A stretch of 64,000 bases of DNA, taken from the NCBI RefSeq assembly GCF_014252955.1, contig NZ_JACMIA010000001.1, positions 930,001-994,000 on the forward strand, read 5' to 3'. A model generated the notes under the pieces. That model did not search any database, was not told the DNA's origin, and saw nothing but the letters and a program-made list of their open reading frames with translations. Within the stretch, counting starts at the first letter, position 1, and each line of letters begins with the position of its first letter. Below, piece by piece: positions 49,244 to 58,951 of the stretch. Both the position numbers and the translations under genes were made by a program. Origin of the DNA: Stappia sp. 28M-7 (GTDB lineage Bacteria; Pseudomonadota; Alphaproteobacteria; Rhizobiales; Stappiaceae).

Positions 49244-50872
49244 ATGACGTCGCCACGTCCCGTGACTTCCCATATCGATGATGTCGTCATTCTTGGCGGC
49301 GGTCTGACCGGCCTGTTCTGCGCGCTCAAGCTGGCGCCGCGTCCGGTGACGATTCTCTCCGCCTCTCCCATCGGCGAGGGCGCGTCCTCCGCATGGGCGC
49401 AAGGCGGTATTGCCGCAGCCGTGTCCGACGAGGACAGCGCAGCCGCTCACGCAGCCGATACCATCGCCGTCGGCGGCGGGCTGTGCGAGGAGAAGATCGT
49501 CCGCCTGATGACCGAGGAAGCGGGCGAGCGCGTTCGCGATCTTCTCGGCTACGGCGTTCCCTTCGACATGGACCTGGAGGGGCGGTTGCAGCTGTCGCGC
49601 GAGGCGGCCCACTCGATGAACCGTATCGTGCGCGTGCGCGGCGACATGGCCGGTCGTGCGATCATGGACGCGCTGGTCGTTGCGGTGCGCAACACGCCGT
49701 CGATCCGGGTGGTCGAGGGGTATCTGGGCGAAGAACTGCTGCATGAGGGCCGGATCGTCACCGGCGTGCTCGCCCGCCGCCGCGGCGACCGCGAGCGCCT
49801 TGCCTTCCCCGCCCACGCGGTTGTTCTGGCCTCCGGCGGCATCGGGCACCTCTATGCGGTGACGACCAACCCGCCGGAAGCCAACGGCCAGGGCCTCGCC
49901 ATGGCCCTCAATGCCGGCGCGGTGGTCGCCGACACCGAATTCGTGCAGTTCCACCCCACCGCCCTCAATGTCGGCCGCGACCCGGCGCCGCTCGCCTCCG
50001 AGGCGCTGCGCGGCGAGGGCGCAACGCTCATCAACGCCGATGGCCGCCGCTTCATGGAGGCGGTCGATCCGCTGAAGGAACTGGCGCCGCGCGATGTCGT
50101 CGCGAGGGCGGTCTTTGCCGAGAATCTTGCCGGGCGCGGGGCCTTTCTCGATTGCCGCGAGGCGCTGGGCGATAGCTTTCCCGAGCGCTTCCCGACCGTC
50201 TATGCCGCCTGCATGGAGGCCGGCATCGATCCGGTGCGCCAGCCCATCCCGGTGGCGCCGGCCGAGCACTACCACATGGGCGGCGTGCTGACCGACGCCA
50301 ACGGTCGCACCTCTCTCGACAATCTCTGGGCGGCCGGCGAGGTCGCCTCGACCGGTGCCCATGGTGCCAATCGGCTTGCCTCCAACTCGCTGTTGGAAAC
50401 GGTGGTCTTTGCCGCGCGTGTTGCCGAGGACATCCAGAACCAGATGCCCAATCCGCGCACGGCGCACTGGCCGGGCATCGACGATCACATTCAGGAGCCG
50501 AGCCGCCGCAACGAGGTGGAGCGCGAGGCGATCAGCCTGCTGCGCCGGACCATGGCGGACGGTGTGGGTGTGGTGCGCACGGCCGAGGGCCTGACGGGTG
50601 CGCTTGCCGTGATCGACGCGCTGGAGGCGCGCTGCAAGCGTCGCTCGATCCGCAACATGATGACTGCGGGCAAGGCGGTTGCAGCGGCCGCGCTTTTGCG
50701 CCGCGAAAGCCGCGGCGGGCATTCGCGCGCCGATTATCCGCAGGAGGATCCCGCCTTCGCCCGCCGCACCTATCTGACGGCGAAGGACATTGCCGGCGTG
50801 GTGCGAGAGGCGGTGGACAGCGACATCGGCCGCCGGGCCGTCGAGGCCCTGCCGGCCGTCGGAGACGCATGA
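49244..50872 (+). CDS. nadB: L-aspartate oxidase
   Basis: A 542-residue flavoprotein oxidising L-aspartate to iminoaspartate. The FAD-binding [18 protein letters not shown] is N-terminal, and the succinate-dehydrogenase-like active-site region includes [14 protein letters not shown] and RDVVARAV. It follows nadA by 126 bp and overlaps nadC by four bases (ATGA). Confidence 0.95.
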   Translation: MTSPRPVTSHIDDVVILGGGLTGLFCALKLAPRPVTILSASPIGEGASSAWAQGGIAAAVSDEDSAAAHAADTIAVGGGLCEEKIVRLMTEEAGERVRDLLGYGVPFDMDLEGRLQLSREAAHSMNRIVRVRGDMAGRAIMDALVVAVRNTPSIRVVEGYLGEELLHEGRIVTGVLARRRGDRERLAFPAHAVVLASGGIGHLYAVTTNPPEANGQGLAMALNAGAVVADTEFVQFHPTALNVGRDPAPLASEALRGEGATLINADGRRFMEAVDPLKELAPRDVVARAVFAENLAGRGAFLDCREALGDSFPERFPTVYAACMEAGIDPVRQPIPVAPAEHYHMGGVLTDANGRTSLDNLWAAGEVASTGAHGANRLASNSLLETVVFAARVAEDIQNQMPNPRTAHWPGIDDHIQEPSRRNEVEREAISLLRRTMADGVGVVRTAEGLTGALAVIDALEARCKRRSIRNMMTAGKAVAAAALLRRESRGGHSRADYPQEDPAFARRTYLTAKDIAGVVREAVDSDIGRRAVEALPAVGDA

Positions 50873-51741
50873 TGACCAGTGCTGGAACCAACCTGCCGGT
50901 TCTCCCTGCTCTGATGGTAGAGGACGCAGTGCGCGCGGCGCTGCTGGAGGACTGGGGCCGGGCGGGCGACATCACCGCCCAGGCGACGCTGTCGCCGGAG
51001 ATCGGCGCGCGCGCGGTGATCGCGGCCCGCCGCCCCGGACGCCTGTCCGGTGTCGATCTGGCCGCAGCTGCCTTCCGCCTGAGCGATCCGGCCATCGATG
51101 TCGAGATCCTGGCGCGCGACGGCGACCGGCTGGAGCCGGGCGATCTCGTGATGCGCGTGTCGGGACCGGCACGCGGCATGCTGTCGGCCGAACGGGTGGC
51201 GCTGAACTATCTCGGCCATCTGTCGGGCGTGGCAACGGCGACGGCTGCCTTCGCCGATCTTGTCGTCCACACGAAGGCCCGCATCGTCTGCACCCGCAAG
51301 ACGACGCCGGGCCTGAGGGCTTTCGAGAAATACGCGGTGCGCTGCGGCGGTGGTGCCAACCACCGCTTCGGCCTGGATGACGCGATCCTGATCAAGGACA
51401 ACCACATCGCGGTTGCCGGCGGGGTGCGACAGGCCATCGAGGCATCGCGTCGCTTTGCCGGCCATCTCGTGCGCATCGAGGTGGAGGTCGATACGCTGGA
51501 CCAGCTGCGCGAGGCGCTGGAGGCCAAGCCGGACGTGATCATGCTCGACAACATGCAGCCGGACCGCCTGCGCGAGGCCGTTGCGATCGCCGGAGGGCAG
51601 GTCGTGCTGGAGGCCTCGGGCGGCGTCAGCCTCGAGACCGTTGCGGCCATTGCGGAAACGGGCGTCGACCTGATTTCCGTCGGCTGGATCACCCATTCGG
51701 CGCCGGTGCTGGATCTCGGCCTCGATATCGAGATCGGCTGA
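50869..51741 (+). CDS. nadC: Quinolinate phosphoribosyltransferase
   Basis: A 290-residue enzyme joining quinolinate to PRPP to give nicotinate mononucleotide with CO2 release. Signature parts are [32 protein letters not shown] and [15 protein letters not shown] 50869 overlaps the nadB stop; a second ATG is at 50872. It ends the nadABC operon and converges with the EAL gene. Confidence 0.96.
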   Translation: MMTSAGTNLPVLPALMVEDAVRAALLEDWGRAGDITAQATLSPEIGARAVIAARRPGRLSGVDLAAAAFRLSDPAIDVEILARDGDRLEPGDLVMRVSGPARGMLSAERVALNYLGHLSGVATATAAFADLVVHTKARIVCTRKTTPGLRAFEKYAVRCGGGANHRFGLDDAILIKDNHIAVAGGVRQAIEASRRFAGHLVRIEVEVDTLDQLREALEAKPDVIMLDNMQPDRLREAVAIAGGQVVLEASGGVSLETVAAIAETGVDLISVGWITHSAPVLDLGLDIEIG

Positions 51742-51762
51742 CGCAGCAGCGCTCCGGATAGC

Positions 51763-53628
51763 CTAAAGCGCTTCCCGGAGCCGCTCCGCCGTCTTGTGCA
51801 GCGCTTCCACCGCGCTGCGGTCCTCGCTGTCGGCCCCGAAGGTGGCGACCGCGACACCGCCCGGCTCCGCCTTCGCGCGCTGCTTGAGACGGGCGATGTG
51901 GTTGCTCAAGAGGTCGAGGTTCTCGATCGAAAGACCGGTCGGGATGTGCAGGATGGCGATGGAGCAGGACAGCAGCGGGTAGGTCTGGACGCGCCCCTTG
52001 CGATCCTCGGCAAGGATATAGCCCTGGCGCCGGTGCTCCGGGCTGTAGAGGCTCTCCACATTGCGGGCGAATTCCTCGCGAAGCTCGGCCATCAGCCGGC
52101 CGGCCCGGTCGGGCGTCCATTCTTCCAGGCCGACGAAATAGTCGTCGCCGCCGATATGTCCGACAAAGGCGCGCAAGGTGTCGAGCCGGCGCTTCATCAG
52201 CTCGGCGAACAGGATCAGCGCCCGGTCGCCGATACGGAAACCGTAGGCATCGTTGAACGGCTTGAAATTGTCGAAGTCGATGTAGCAGAAGGCCCGGTCG
52301 CGCGAAGGTTCGGCACAGGCCCGCGTCACATGGTCGGCGATGGCCGAGTTGCCTGGCAGCTTGGTCAGCGGGTTCTGGTCCTGGGCGATCTGCAGGCGGA
52401 CCTCGTTGGAAATCTTGAGCAGCGATCCGGCCAGCAGGCAGCCGACATAGCGACCCGCCCGCGTCACCAGGAGCCCGTCGGAGAAGTCCTCCGTGCCGAG
52501 ATCGACGAGCCGGTCGAGCGGAGCGTTGATGTCGGCGACCGCACAGGGCCGCACGAAGCGCTGCAGGTGATTGTCGAGCGTCGGATTGAGCAGCAGATCC
52601 CGCCCGAAGGAGAGATAGAGGAAGCTCTTCAGGTCCGCCTCGCGGATCAGGCCGCGCGGCTCGCCGGCGGCGTTGAGCACGGGCAGGACGCTCTGGTGCG
52701 GATTGGCCTGGAAGATCTCGAGCGCGTGGGCGATGCTGCCCGTCTCGCTGATGGCGGCGAGCTTGACCATCTCGCGCTCCAGGAAGTCGCGCTCGGCGAC
52801 CTTGCGCATGTCGGAGCGCAGCGGACGGTCGGTCGGCACCGGGTAGCTCGGCCGTGCCTCTCCAAGATCCGTGAAGGGGCGGGCGACCACATAGCCCTGG
52901 ACCAGATCGCAGCCGACGTCCCGGCAGGCCCGCAGCTCGGACGGGGTTTCGACACCTTCGGCGACCACCCGGATGCCCAGCACATGCGCCAGTTCCACGA
53001 CGCTCGACACGAACAGGCGCTTGCGCGCGTCGTTCTGCAGCGCGGTGATGAAGAAGCGATCGATCTTCAGGATGCCGGGCTCGTACTGGTAGAGCACGCG
53101 CAGCTGTGAATAGCCCTGGCCGAAATCGTCGAGCGCGATGCCGAAGCCGCGATCACGTGCCCGGCTGACAAGGTCGCGCAGATCGTCCTGGGCAAGGCGC
53201 TCGTGGATTTCCGGGATTTCGAGGCAGATGTTCCAGGGCGACAGGCCGTGCGCGGTCACCGCGGCGACGGTGCTGTCCAGCATGTCCTCGGTTGCAGCGA
53301 GGTTCCGGGCATCGATGTTGAGAAACAGCTTGGTCTTCTCGGCAGCCTTCATGCGCGAGAATTTGGCGATGGCCTTGCGGCGCAGCAGGGTTTCGAGCTC
53401 GGCAAGGCAGCCGATGCCATGGGCGTGGTCGAAGACGTCGCGCGGGGCGCGAAAGCCGAGCTTCTCCACCTGCCGCAGCAGCGCCTCGTAGCCGTAGACC
53501 TCGCCGGAATCGATGTCGACGATCGGCTGGAACGCATAGTCGAGCGCAGCTTCCGCTTGCGTCATGAACAGCGGCAGGCTCTGTGCGCTCTGCCAGGCGG
53601 CGGCGATCCGATGGGAGGTTTCGCTCAT
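51763..53628 (-). CDS. EAL-CBS-GGDEF cyclic di-GMP protein
   Basis: A 621-residue cytoplasmic protein. The EAL domain (about 28-270) has catalytic EALLR at 48-52, ALDDFGQGYS, LKIDRF and AEGVET, so a c-di-GMP phosphodiesterase is likely. A CBS-like region (about 285-405) follows, then a GGDEF domain (about 440-600) whose signature reads GGDDY in HIGGDDYFVGL, suggesting it is weak or a regulatory GTP-binding site. ATG 53628 is preceded by GAGG; upstream extension is low complexity. Confidence 0.87.
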   Translation of the reverse strand: MSETSHRIAAAWQSAQSLPLFMTQAEAALDYAFQPIVDIDSGEVYGYEALLRQVEKLGFRAPRDVFDHAHGIGCLAELETLLRRKAIAKFSRMKAAEKTKLFLNIDARNLAATEDMLDSTVAAVTAHGLSPWNICLEIPEIHERLAQDDLRDLVSRARDRGFGIALDDFGQGYSQLRVLYQYEPGILKIDRFFITALQNDARKRLFVSSVVELAHVLGIRVVAEGVETPSELRACRDVGCDLVQGYVVARPFTDLGEARPSYPVPTDRPLRSDMRKVAERDFLEREMVKLAAISETGSIAHALEIFQANPHQSVLPVLNAAGEPRGLIREADLKSFLYLSFGRDLLLNPTLDNHLQRFVRPCAVADINAPLDRLVDLGTEDFSDGLLVTRAGRYVGCLLAGSLLKISNEVRLQIAQDQNPLTKLPGNSAIADHVTRACAEPSRDRAFCYIDFDNFKPFNDAYGFRIGDRALILFAELMKRRLDTLRAFVGHIGGDDYFVGLEEWTPDRAGRLMAELREEFARNVESLYSPEHRRQGYILAEDRKGRVQTYPLLSCSIAILHIPTGLSIENLDLLSNHIARLKQRAKAEPGGVAVATFGADSEDRSAVEALHKTAERLREAL

Positions 53629-53954
53629 TCCCGATGCCTCTGCTCGCTCTTCCGGATGAGATTCGGCTTGATCTTCCTGGGGCGCATCGCGTTGCGGGGA
53701 GGGGAGTGCACACGCAAGGAGACGTTCCCTGGATGCCGCCTGCGCCGGAGGGTGGGCCGATTCGGTCAGATATTTGCGGAGCATGCCTGAAAAGGATGAC
53801 GGTATGACTGCAGTCAGGCGTGGGGCCAGCCGTGCAGATGCATCCACGAAAAACATGAAATCGTCCTCTCCCGGAAATGCAGCAATTAAAACGAATTGTC
53901 GCCAATGGGCCGCAACTGGCCTCGCCGGGAGGGCTTAAGGGGCAAATGTTAAAG

Positions 53955-53987
53955 GCAAGGCCGCCAACGAACCCGTGGCGGCCTTGC
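53955..53987 (-). terminator. Terminator of the SleB-type gene
   Basis: A 12-bp stem, GCAAGGCCGCCA (53955-53966) and TGGCGGCCTTGC (53976-53987), around nine bases. On the minus strand it is followed by CTTTAACATTTG. It lies 45 bp after the hydrolase gene. Confidence 0.75.
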
Positions 53988-54031
53988 GGATATGGATACT
54001 GGGGAAAACGGGAGACGGGGAGCGGCTTGCC

Positions 54032-55309
54032 TCAGCTCCAGCCACCGCCCTTGGTCCGGTAGAAGATGTGCTGGCCGATCCGGTCCAGCCGCTTCATGTA
54101 GCGGGCCCAGCGGGGGCTCACATAGGTCGCATGGTAGTGGGTCGAGGCGCCGACCTTTTCCAGATAACGCTGGCCCGAAACGGTCTCGCGAGCCACTTTC
54201 TGCGCCAGCTCCCATTGCGGCTTCTCGCCGATATTGTCGCGAATGCCGTCGCAGGCAAACGAGAACTGGCAGCGGTTGCGCAGGTGCCGGTTCTGGTAGA
54301 CGACCTTGCAGATCGTCTCCGGATAGGCCGGGTTCCGCACCCGGTTCAGCACCACCTGGGCAACGGCGACCTGCCCCTCGAGCGGCTCGCCGCGGGCCTC
54401 GAAATAGACCGCCTCGGCAAGGCAGCGCTGCTCCTTGGAGGTGATGACGCTGGCGGGAAGGGCGCGGTTCGCCCACCAGAACGGATCGCTCTTGGCGTTG
54501 GTCTCGAGCGAGGCCTCGTCCTCCGCCGCTTGGGGCAGGCCGGAGCCGCCCAGCAGCGCTTCGAACGGCGCCCTGACATTGTCCATGCCCTGGGGCGCAT
54601 AGGCGCTGGCATAGGAGACGCTGGTGGCGGCGACGTTGCGGGCCATCGCCAGCCGGACGAGATCGAGCGCCTCGCCCTCGGTCTTGCCACCGGCAGCGGC
54701 CAGAGCGGTGCCGGACAGTCCGGCCGGCAGGTTGGGACGCACGAAGGCGACGCGCGGCATGTCCGAAGGGGTCTTGCTGCCGATCATGCTGCTCATCGCA
54801 TAGACCGAGCCGGCGGCGACGCCGGTCATCTGGCGGTCCGGGGCAAGCGAGACATAGCGGTCGCCCTTGGCTTTGCGATTGACCGGCGTCTGAGCGGGCG
54901 GGGCCTTCGGCGCGCTTTCCTTGGCGAAGTTCTCGAGGCCGCGAATGACGGCGGCATCGGTGCCCGGAGCGGCATTGGTGATCGCGTAATCCGGCGCATC
55001 CTGCTGGCGCCCCTGGGAGGCATCGGCGAGCACCAAGCTCGGCGTCACACTGCTGGAATGCGGTGCGGCCTCGATGGCCGACATCCAGCGCGGCGCGCTG
55101 CCCCGGCTTGCCTCGATAAGGGCCGTGATGTCCTGCTGACCGATGCCGCCCGACCAGGCGAGATAGATCGCCGGTGCAAGGGCTGCGAGCCGCCATTTCG
55201 AGCGCTTCGCCGCCGGCTGGCGCCGGTAGCGGCCCGGCGTGCCGGTGCTGCGTGTACGAAGCCACCGCGGGGCTTGGCGGGGGTCGAAGGTCTGCACCGT
55301 GCCAGTCAT
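54032..55309 (-). CDS. SleB-type cell-wall hydrolase
   Basis: A 425-residue envelope protein. Basic residues 1-45 lead a single hydrophobic segment (WRLAALAPAIYLAWSGGI) that anchors it. A long disordered Ala/Ser-rich region follows, then a SleB-like hydrolase domain from about 290 (EQRCLAEAVYFEARGEPLEGQV, NRVRNPAYPETICKVVYQ, and CQFSFACDGI). The family cuts peptidoglycan. ATG 55309 was chosen over TTG 55318. Two TTAA boxes lie upstream (55399 and 55416) but are not spaced like CtrA sites. Confidence 0.85.
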   Translation of the reverse strand: MTGTVQTFDPRQAPRWLRTRSTGTPGRYRRQPAAKRSKWRLAALAPAIYLAWSGGIGQQDITALIEASRGSAPRWMSAIEAAPHSSSVTPSLVLADASQGRQQDAPDYAITNAAPGTDAAVIRGLENFAKESAPKAPPAQTPVNRKAKGDRYVSLAPDRQMTGVAAGSVYAMSSMIGSKTPSDMPRVAFVRPNLPAGLSGTALAAAGGKTEGEALDLVRLAMARNVAATSVSYASAYAPQGMDNVRAPFEALLGGSGLPQAAEDEASLETNAKSDPFWWANRALPASVITSKEQRCLAEAVYFEARGEPLEGQVAVAQVVLNRVRNPAYPETICKVVYQNRHLRNRCQFSFACDGIRDNIGEKPQWELAQKVARETVSGQRYLEKVGASTHYHATYVSPRWARYMKRLDRIGQHIFYRTKGGGWS

Positions 55310-55530
55310 ACGCGGCAACTCCGGTCCATGCGGCTAGCGTGTCTGGGGCGCCGGACCACACGGGCCTACGGCGAGATCGATTGAATTGATCGTCGCCGTT
55401 TAACCTTGAGAGAGAGTTAATGCGGTCAAAACACCGCGGAAATCTTTCGAAAGGCGGAGGGGAGGGGCACTGTTCTTGGTTAATGACAGTGTTGCCGGAT
55501 CGGGGGAAATTGTTTGCCGGACAGGACTTT

Positions 55531-56220
55531 TCAGAACGGGCAGGGAGCCGAGAAAGTCATGCGCTCGCCGCCGTTGGGATGGTGCAATGTCAGGCTCTGC
55601 GCATGCAGTTGCAGCCGGGATGCCGCCTGGCGCGACTCGCTGTCGCCATAGAGCGGGTCGCCGAGGATCGGGTGGCCGATGGCCAGCAGATGCACCCGCA
55701 GCTGGTGCGAGCGACCTGTCAGCGGTTCGAGCTGCACCCGTGTCGCGTGCCGCTCGCGCTCAACAACGCGCCAGTGGGTGAGCGCGCTGCGCCCCTCTTC
55801 AGGGTCGACCATCTGCCGGGGGCGGTTCGGCCAGTCGCAGCGCAGCGGCAGGTCGATCGTGCCGCCGTCCTGGGACGGGCTGCCGGCAACGCGGGCAAGA
55901 TAGGTCTTGGCGACATGGCGCCGCTCGAACTGCAGGCCGAGATGGCGGTGCGCCGCAGGGTTCATCGCCAGCACCAGTACGCCGGACGTGTCCATGTCGA
56001 GCCGATGGACGATGCGCGATTGCGGGTAGAGCGAGAGCGCCCGCGCTGCGACGCAGTCGGCAAGCGCGGGATCCTTCCCCGGAACGGTGAGGAGCCCGCT
56101 TGGCTTGTCGACGACGAGGATGTCGTCGTCGCAATGCAGCACGACAAGGAACGGCTCGCGCTCGGGGGCGTAGATGCGCTCGGGCAGGGGCCGGATCTGA
56201 GGCGGGTACTGGCTCGACAT
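55531..56220 (-). CDS. RluA-family pseudouridine synthase
   Basis: A 229-residue RNA-modifying enzyme. The catalytic Asp is in IVHRLDMDTSGVLVLA, with DKPSGLLTVPGK and PLTGRSHQLRVHL as further family marks. No S4 domain is present, so the rRNA/tRNA target is not readable. Start ATG 56220. It is in the same direction as the thioesterase gene upstream, 46 bp apart. Confidence 0.9.
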   Translation of the reverse strand: MSSQYPPQIRPLPERIYAPEREPFLVVLHCDDDILVVDKPSGLLTVPGKDPALADCVAARALSLYPQSRIVHRLDMDTSGVLVLAMNPAAHRHLGLQFERRHVAKTYLARVAGSPSQDGGTIDLPLRCDWPNRPRQMVDPEEGRSALTHWRVVERERHATRVQLEPLTGRSHQLRVHLLAIGHPILGDPLYGDSESRQAASRLQLHAQSLTLHHPNGGERMTFSAPCPF

Positions 56221-56266
56221 GGGCGGATCAATACGCCCGCACGCCGTCAGTGCAAGCGGCTTGCGG

Positions 56267-56758
56267 TCAGCGGGCCTCGCCTGCGGGGAAGATCATGCAG
56301 GTTTCGACGCCATGGGCGATGAGCTTGCCCGCGCTGTCGACAAGCCGGGCCTCGGAGGTCGCCATGCGCCGGCCCCGATGCAGGACGCGCCCCTCGCAGG
56401 TCAGCAGGCCGCTGGTCTCGAAGGCCGGCCGGACGTTGTTCACCTTGAACTCGACGGTCGTGTATCCCTCGCCCATGCCAAGGGTCGCGTGAACCGCGCA
56501 GCCGAGAGCCGAGTCCAGGATGGTGGCGATCCAGCCGCCATGAACGGTGCCGAGCGGGTTGTAGTGATCGAAGGAGGGCTCGCCCTCGAAGCGCGCAAAG
56601 CCCTCGGCGTTCGCGTCGGTCAGGATGAAGTTCATCGTCCGGCAGATTGGCGGGGCCGGAAAACGGCCGGCGATCATCGCCTCCAACTGGCCGATGCCCG
56701 TCAGTTTTGCCGCTTCTGCCGGGTCGGCAAGGCCGAAAGTGCGCGTCTCGATGTTCAT
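56267..56758 (-). CDS. PaaI-family hotdog thioesterase
   Basis: A 163-residue acyl-CoA thioesterase of the hotdog fold. The core is YNPLGTVHGGWIATILDSALGCAV with TTVEFKVNNVRPAF and RGRRMATSEARL. PaaI-like enzymes act on aromatic or fatty acyl-CoA; substrate is not readable. It is divergent from a MarR gene, with two palindromes in the gap. Confidence 0.87.
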   Translation of the reverse strand: MNIETRTFGLADPAEAAKLTGIGQLEAMIAGRFPAPPICRTMNFILTDANAEGFARFEGEPSFDHYNPLGTVHGGWIATILDSALGCAVHATLGMGEGYTTVEFKVNNVRPAFETSGLLTCEGRVLHRGRRMATSEARLVDSAGKLIAHGVETCMIFPAGEAR

Positions 56759-56779
56759 CTACTGCCGTCTCCCTTAAGC

Positions 56780-56791
56780 GTGCATATGCAC
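56780..56791. promoter_or_regulatory. MarR-type operator 1
   Basis: GTGCATATGCAC is a perfect 12-bp palindrome 22 bp upstream of the thioesterase ATG. Operator 2 is 81 bp further. It is a candidate binding site of the adjacent MarR regulator. Confidence 0.6.
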
Positions 56792-56872
56792 CTAATCATG
56801 TGATGCGACGCGGTGCAAGTGGGCGTGGCAAGACGAGGAAATGTTTGCAGATCGTCTTGTCGTGGATGTTGC

Positions 56873-56884
56873 GTGCCTATGCAC
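56873..56884. promoter_or_regulatory. MarR-type operator 2
   Basis: GTGCCTATGCAC shares 11 of 12 bases with operator 1 and sits 28 bp upstream of the chosen MarR start. It covers an in-frame ATG (56879), which argues against that ATG as the start. Confidence 0.55.
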
Positions 56885-56911
56885 GCATATGCCGCTGTGA
56901 TACGCTGGGGC

Positions 56912-57358
56912 ATGGCATCGAACCTCCTGTGCTCCTGTCACCGCATCCATCGGGCCGGCCGTGTCGTCACACGGCTTTACGAGCGGGCCATTGCCGACAG
57001 CGGCAGTGGTCTTACGCCTCAGCAATTTGCCGTTCTTGCAGCACTTGCGGAGGCGGACGCGATGACCGCATCCGAACTGACCGAGGTTGTGGGAGCGGAC
57101 AGGAGCACACTGACACGCGCACTCGAGCGTCTCGATGCGTCGGGCCTTGTGGCCGGAGCGCCCGGAACCGACCGCCGCGAGCGACGGTTCGCGGTGACCG
57201 TGGCCGGAAGGGCGGAATTTGAGTTGGCGGTTGCTGGCTGGCGCCGGGCGGAAGGGGCGATGCGCCGGGCCATGGGACCGGAGAAGGTGGCCCAGCTCTG
57301 GGACCTGCTCGAAGAGGCCGAGGCAGCAACCGGAACCTATGTCCGGAAAGCGGTATAG
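56912..57358 (+). CDS. MarR-family transcriptional regulator
   Basis: A 148-residue winged-helix repressor. The DNA-binding core is LTPQQFAVLAALAEADAMTASELTEVV followed by STLTRALERLDASGLV and the wing DRRERRFAVT. The start ATG 56912 gives a normal family length; upstream ATGs at 56813 and 56879 lie in or beyond the second operator. It probably controls itself and the divergent thioesterase. The ligand is unknown but may be a CoA thioester or aromatic acid. Confidence 0.88.
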   Translation: MASNLLCSCHRIHRAGRVVTRLYERAIADSGSGLTPQQFAVLAALAEADAMTASELTEVVGADRSTLTRALERLDASGLVAGAPGTDRRERRFAVTVAGRAEFELAVAGWRRAEGAMRRAMGPEKVAQLWDLLEEAEAATGTYVRKAV

Positions 57359-57359
57359 G

Positions 57360-58325
57360 CTAGCGACCGCCGACCCGCAGCCCGAGGGCGGGACGTTCCT
57401 TCAGCACCTCGTGGCGGAAGCGGAACAGTGCGGCCGGGCGTCCTCCCGTCTGGGTCGAGGTCTCGCCGGTGGGTTCCACCAAATCGCCCTTTTCGACGAG
57501 CCGGCGGAAGTTCTGCTTGTGGATGTGCCGGCCGGAGATCGCCTCGACGCAGCGCTGAAGGTCCGTCAGCGTGAAGGCATGCGGCATCAGCTCGAAGATC
57601 AAGGGGCGGTATTTCAGCTTGGTCCGCAGGCGCGAGATGGCGGTCGCCAGGATCCTGCGATGGTCGTGGAGCATCGGCTGGCCAAGAAGAGGCTGGCCCG
57701 CGCGCTCCTGCGCAGCCGGCCGTCCGTCGCGCTGCGCCTCGTGCAGCAGCCCTGCCTCGTAGAGCATCTCGTAGCGGTCGAGGACGCGCTCCTCGTTCCA
57801 CATTCCGTCGGTGACCGAGAAGGCCTGATGGACGCGGTCCTCCCGCGTGTTGCCGCGCGGCGGGCTGTGTTCGGGAACAGGTGCCTCCGCCCAGCGCTTC
57901 AGCGCGGGCAGGATCTCGCGTTCGACCATCGGCGGCATGCCGTCGCGCCAGTCCTCCCAGGGGAAGAACGAGTACCAGGAACGCCACTGCGCATTCTGCT
58001 GGGTGAGGGCCTCGTCCGACTTTGGTGTCTGGCGGGCAAGGGCGAGATAGCCGACCGAGACCACATGGGGCCCGGCGTCGGAATGGATGTGGTGTCGCCC
58101 GCGATCGCCGAACGTGTAGAGCTGCTCCACATAGCCGAGTTTCAGCGCGGTCTGTTCCTCCACCCATTCGCGCAGGCCGATCTCGAATGTCCGGTGGCGG
58201 GTCGGATCGAACGGGCCGAAGGGCAGCGAGGGAACGCTGGTGTTCGGAGGGGCCGCGATGGTGAGAACCTGCGGCTGCGGTGCGGCGACGGAAACGATGA
58301 CGGCGTTGAGACCGATCTCGATCAT
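57360..58325 (-). CDS. nadQ: NAD regulator of the NadQ type (COG4111)
   Basis: A 321-residue protein. The N-terminal half is Nudix-like with a degenerate Nudix box (LREWVEEQTAL), as in NrtR-type sensors that bind but may not cut ADP-ribose or NAD compounds. The C-terminal half has a winged-helix region (LQRCVEAISGRHIHKQNFRRLVEKG then STQTGGRPAALFRF). Matches the remembered COG4111 NadQ family that represses NAD genes in alphaproteobacteria. ATG 58325 overlaps the upstream phosphatase stop. nadABC is about 9 kb away. Confidence 0.82.
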   Translation of the reverse strand: MIEIGLNAVIVSVAAPQPQVLTIAAPPNTSVPSLPFGPFDPTRHRTFEIGLREWVEEQTALKLGYVEQLYTFGDRGRHHIHSDAGPHVVSVGYLALARQTPKSDEALTQQNAQWRSWYSFFPWEDWRDGMPPMVEREILPALKRWAEAPVPEHSPPRGNTREDRVHQAFSVTDGMWNEERVLDRYEMLYEAGLLHEAQRDGRPAAQERAGQPLLGQPMLHDHRRILATAISRLRTKLKYRPLIFELMPHAFTLTDLQRCVEAISGRHIHKQNFRRLVEKGDLVEPTGETSTQTGGRPAALFRFRHEVLKERPALGLRVGGR

Positions 58326-58861
58326 GCGCGCCCCGGACCCGCTCGCGAATCGCTCGGTGCGACCGGCAGGGTAAACGGGGTACCTTCGAAGGCATCCGCG
58401 CCGCGGCCGATGGAGCGGACCGCCTCGACCATCCGGCCTTCGCGCTCCAGCAGCGCGTCGGCAAGTGCTACCAGCCGGGCATTGGGCGTCGCTGACGGCG
58501 AAGCGCGCCGCAGCGCGCCGGCCAGCGCCATCTCGTTCGCCTTGGGAGCAAGCGCGCAGGTCGCAATGAAGGCTGCGGCGGTGGAACGGCTGATGCCGGC
58601 GAAACAGTGAATCACCAACGGGGTTGAGCGGTTCCAGTCGCCGACGAAGTCTAGCAGCTTGCGCACATGCGCTTCCCCGGGAGGGGTCAGTCCCTCGGCG
58701 GGAGCGGTGATGTCGTTGAAGGCGAGGAAAAGATGGTCGTCGGCAGCGATGCTTGCGGGCCGGTCGACCCGCGTGCCTGCGTTGATCAGGGTGATCATTC
58801 TGCGCGCGCCAGTCCGCTCCACTGTTTCCTGCAAACGGGCGAGCGAACAGACGGTTATCAT
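58322..58861 (-). CDS. Tyrosine-phosphatase-like protein
   Basis: A 179-residue protein with the Cys-based phosphatase loop HCFAGISRS (HCx2GxSRS) and a general-acid region DDHLFLAFNDI. It overlaps nadQ by four bases. The family is conserved beside this regulator in related genomes as I recall, but a link to NAD signalling is untested. Confidence 0.82.
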   Translation of the reverse strand: MITVCSLARLQETVERTGARRMITLINAGTRVDRPASIAADDHLFLAFNDITAPAEGLTPPGEAHVRKLLDFVGDWNRSTPLVIHCFAGISRSTAAAFIATCALAPKANEMALAGALRRASPSATPNARLVALADALLEREGRMVEAVRSIGRGADAFEGTPFTLPVAPSDSRAGPGRA

Positions 58862-58951
58862 GGCGTTCCCTGTGTCTTCCTGACCTGCACCGACACCGCA
58901 TCCGATGCCGCGGCGTCCACCTGAATTATTTAGGGCCTGCAGCCGCCCATG

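Noticed and set aside
55399-55419. TTAA pair upstream of the SleB-type gene as a CtrA site
   Set aside because: The halves are 13 bp apart, not the seven bp of a CtrA box.
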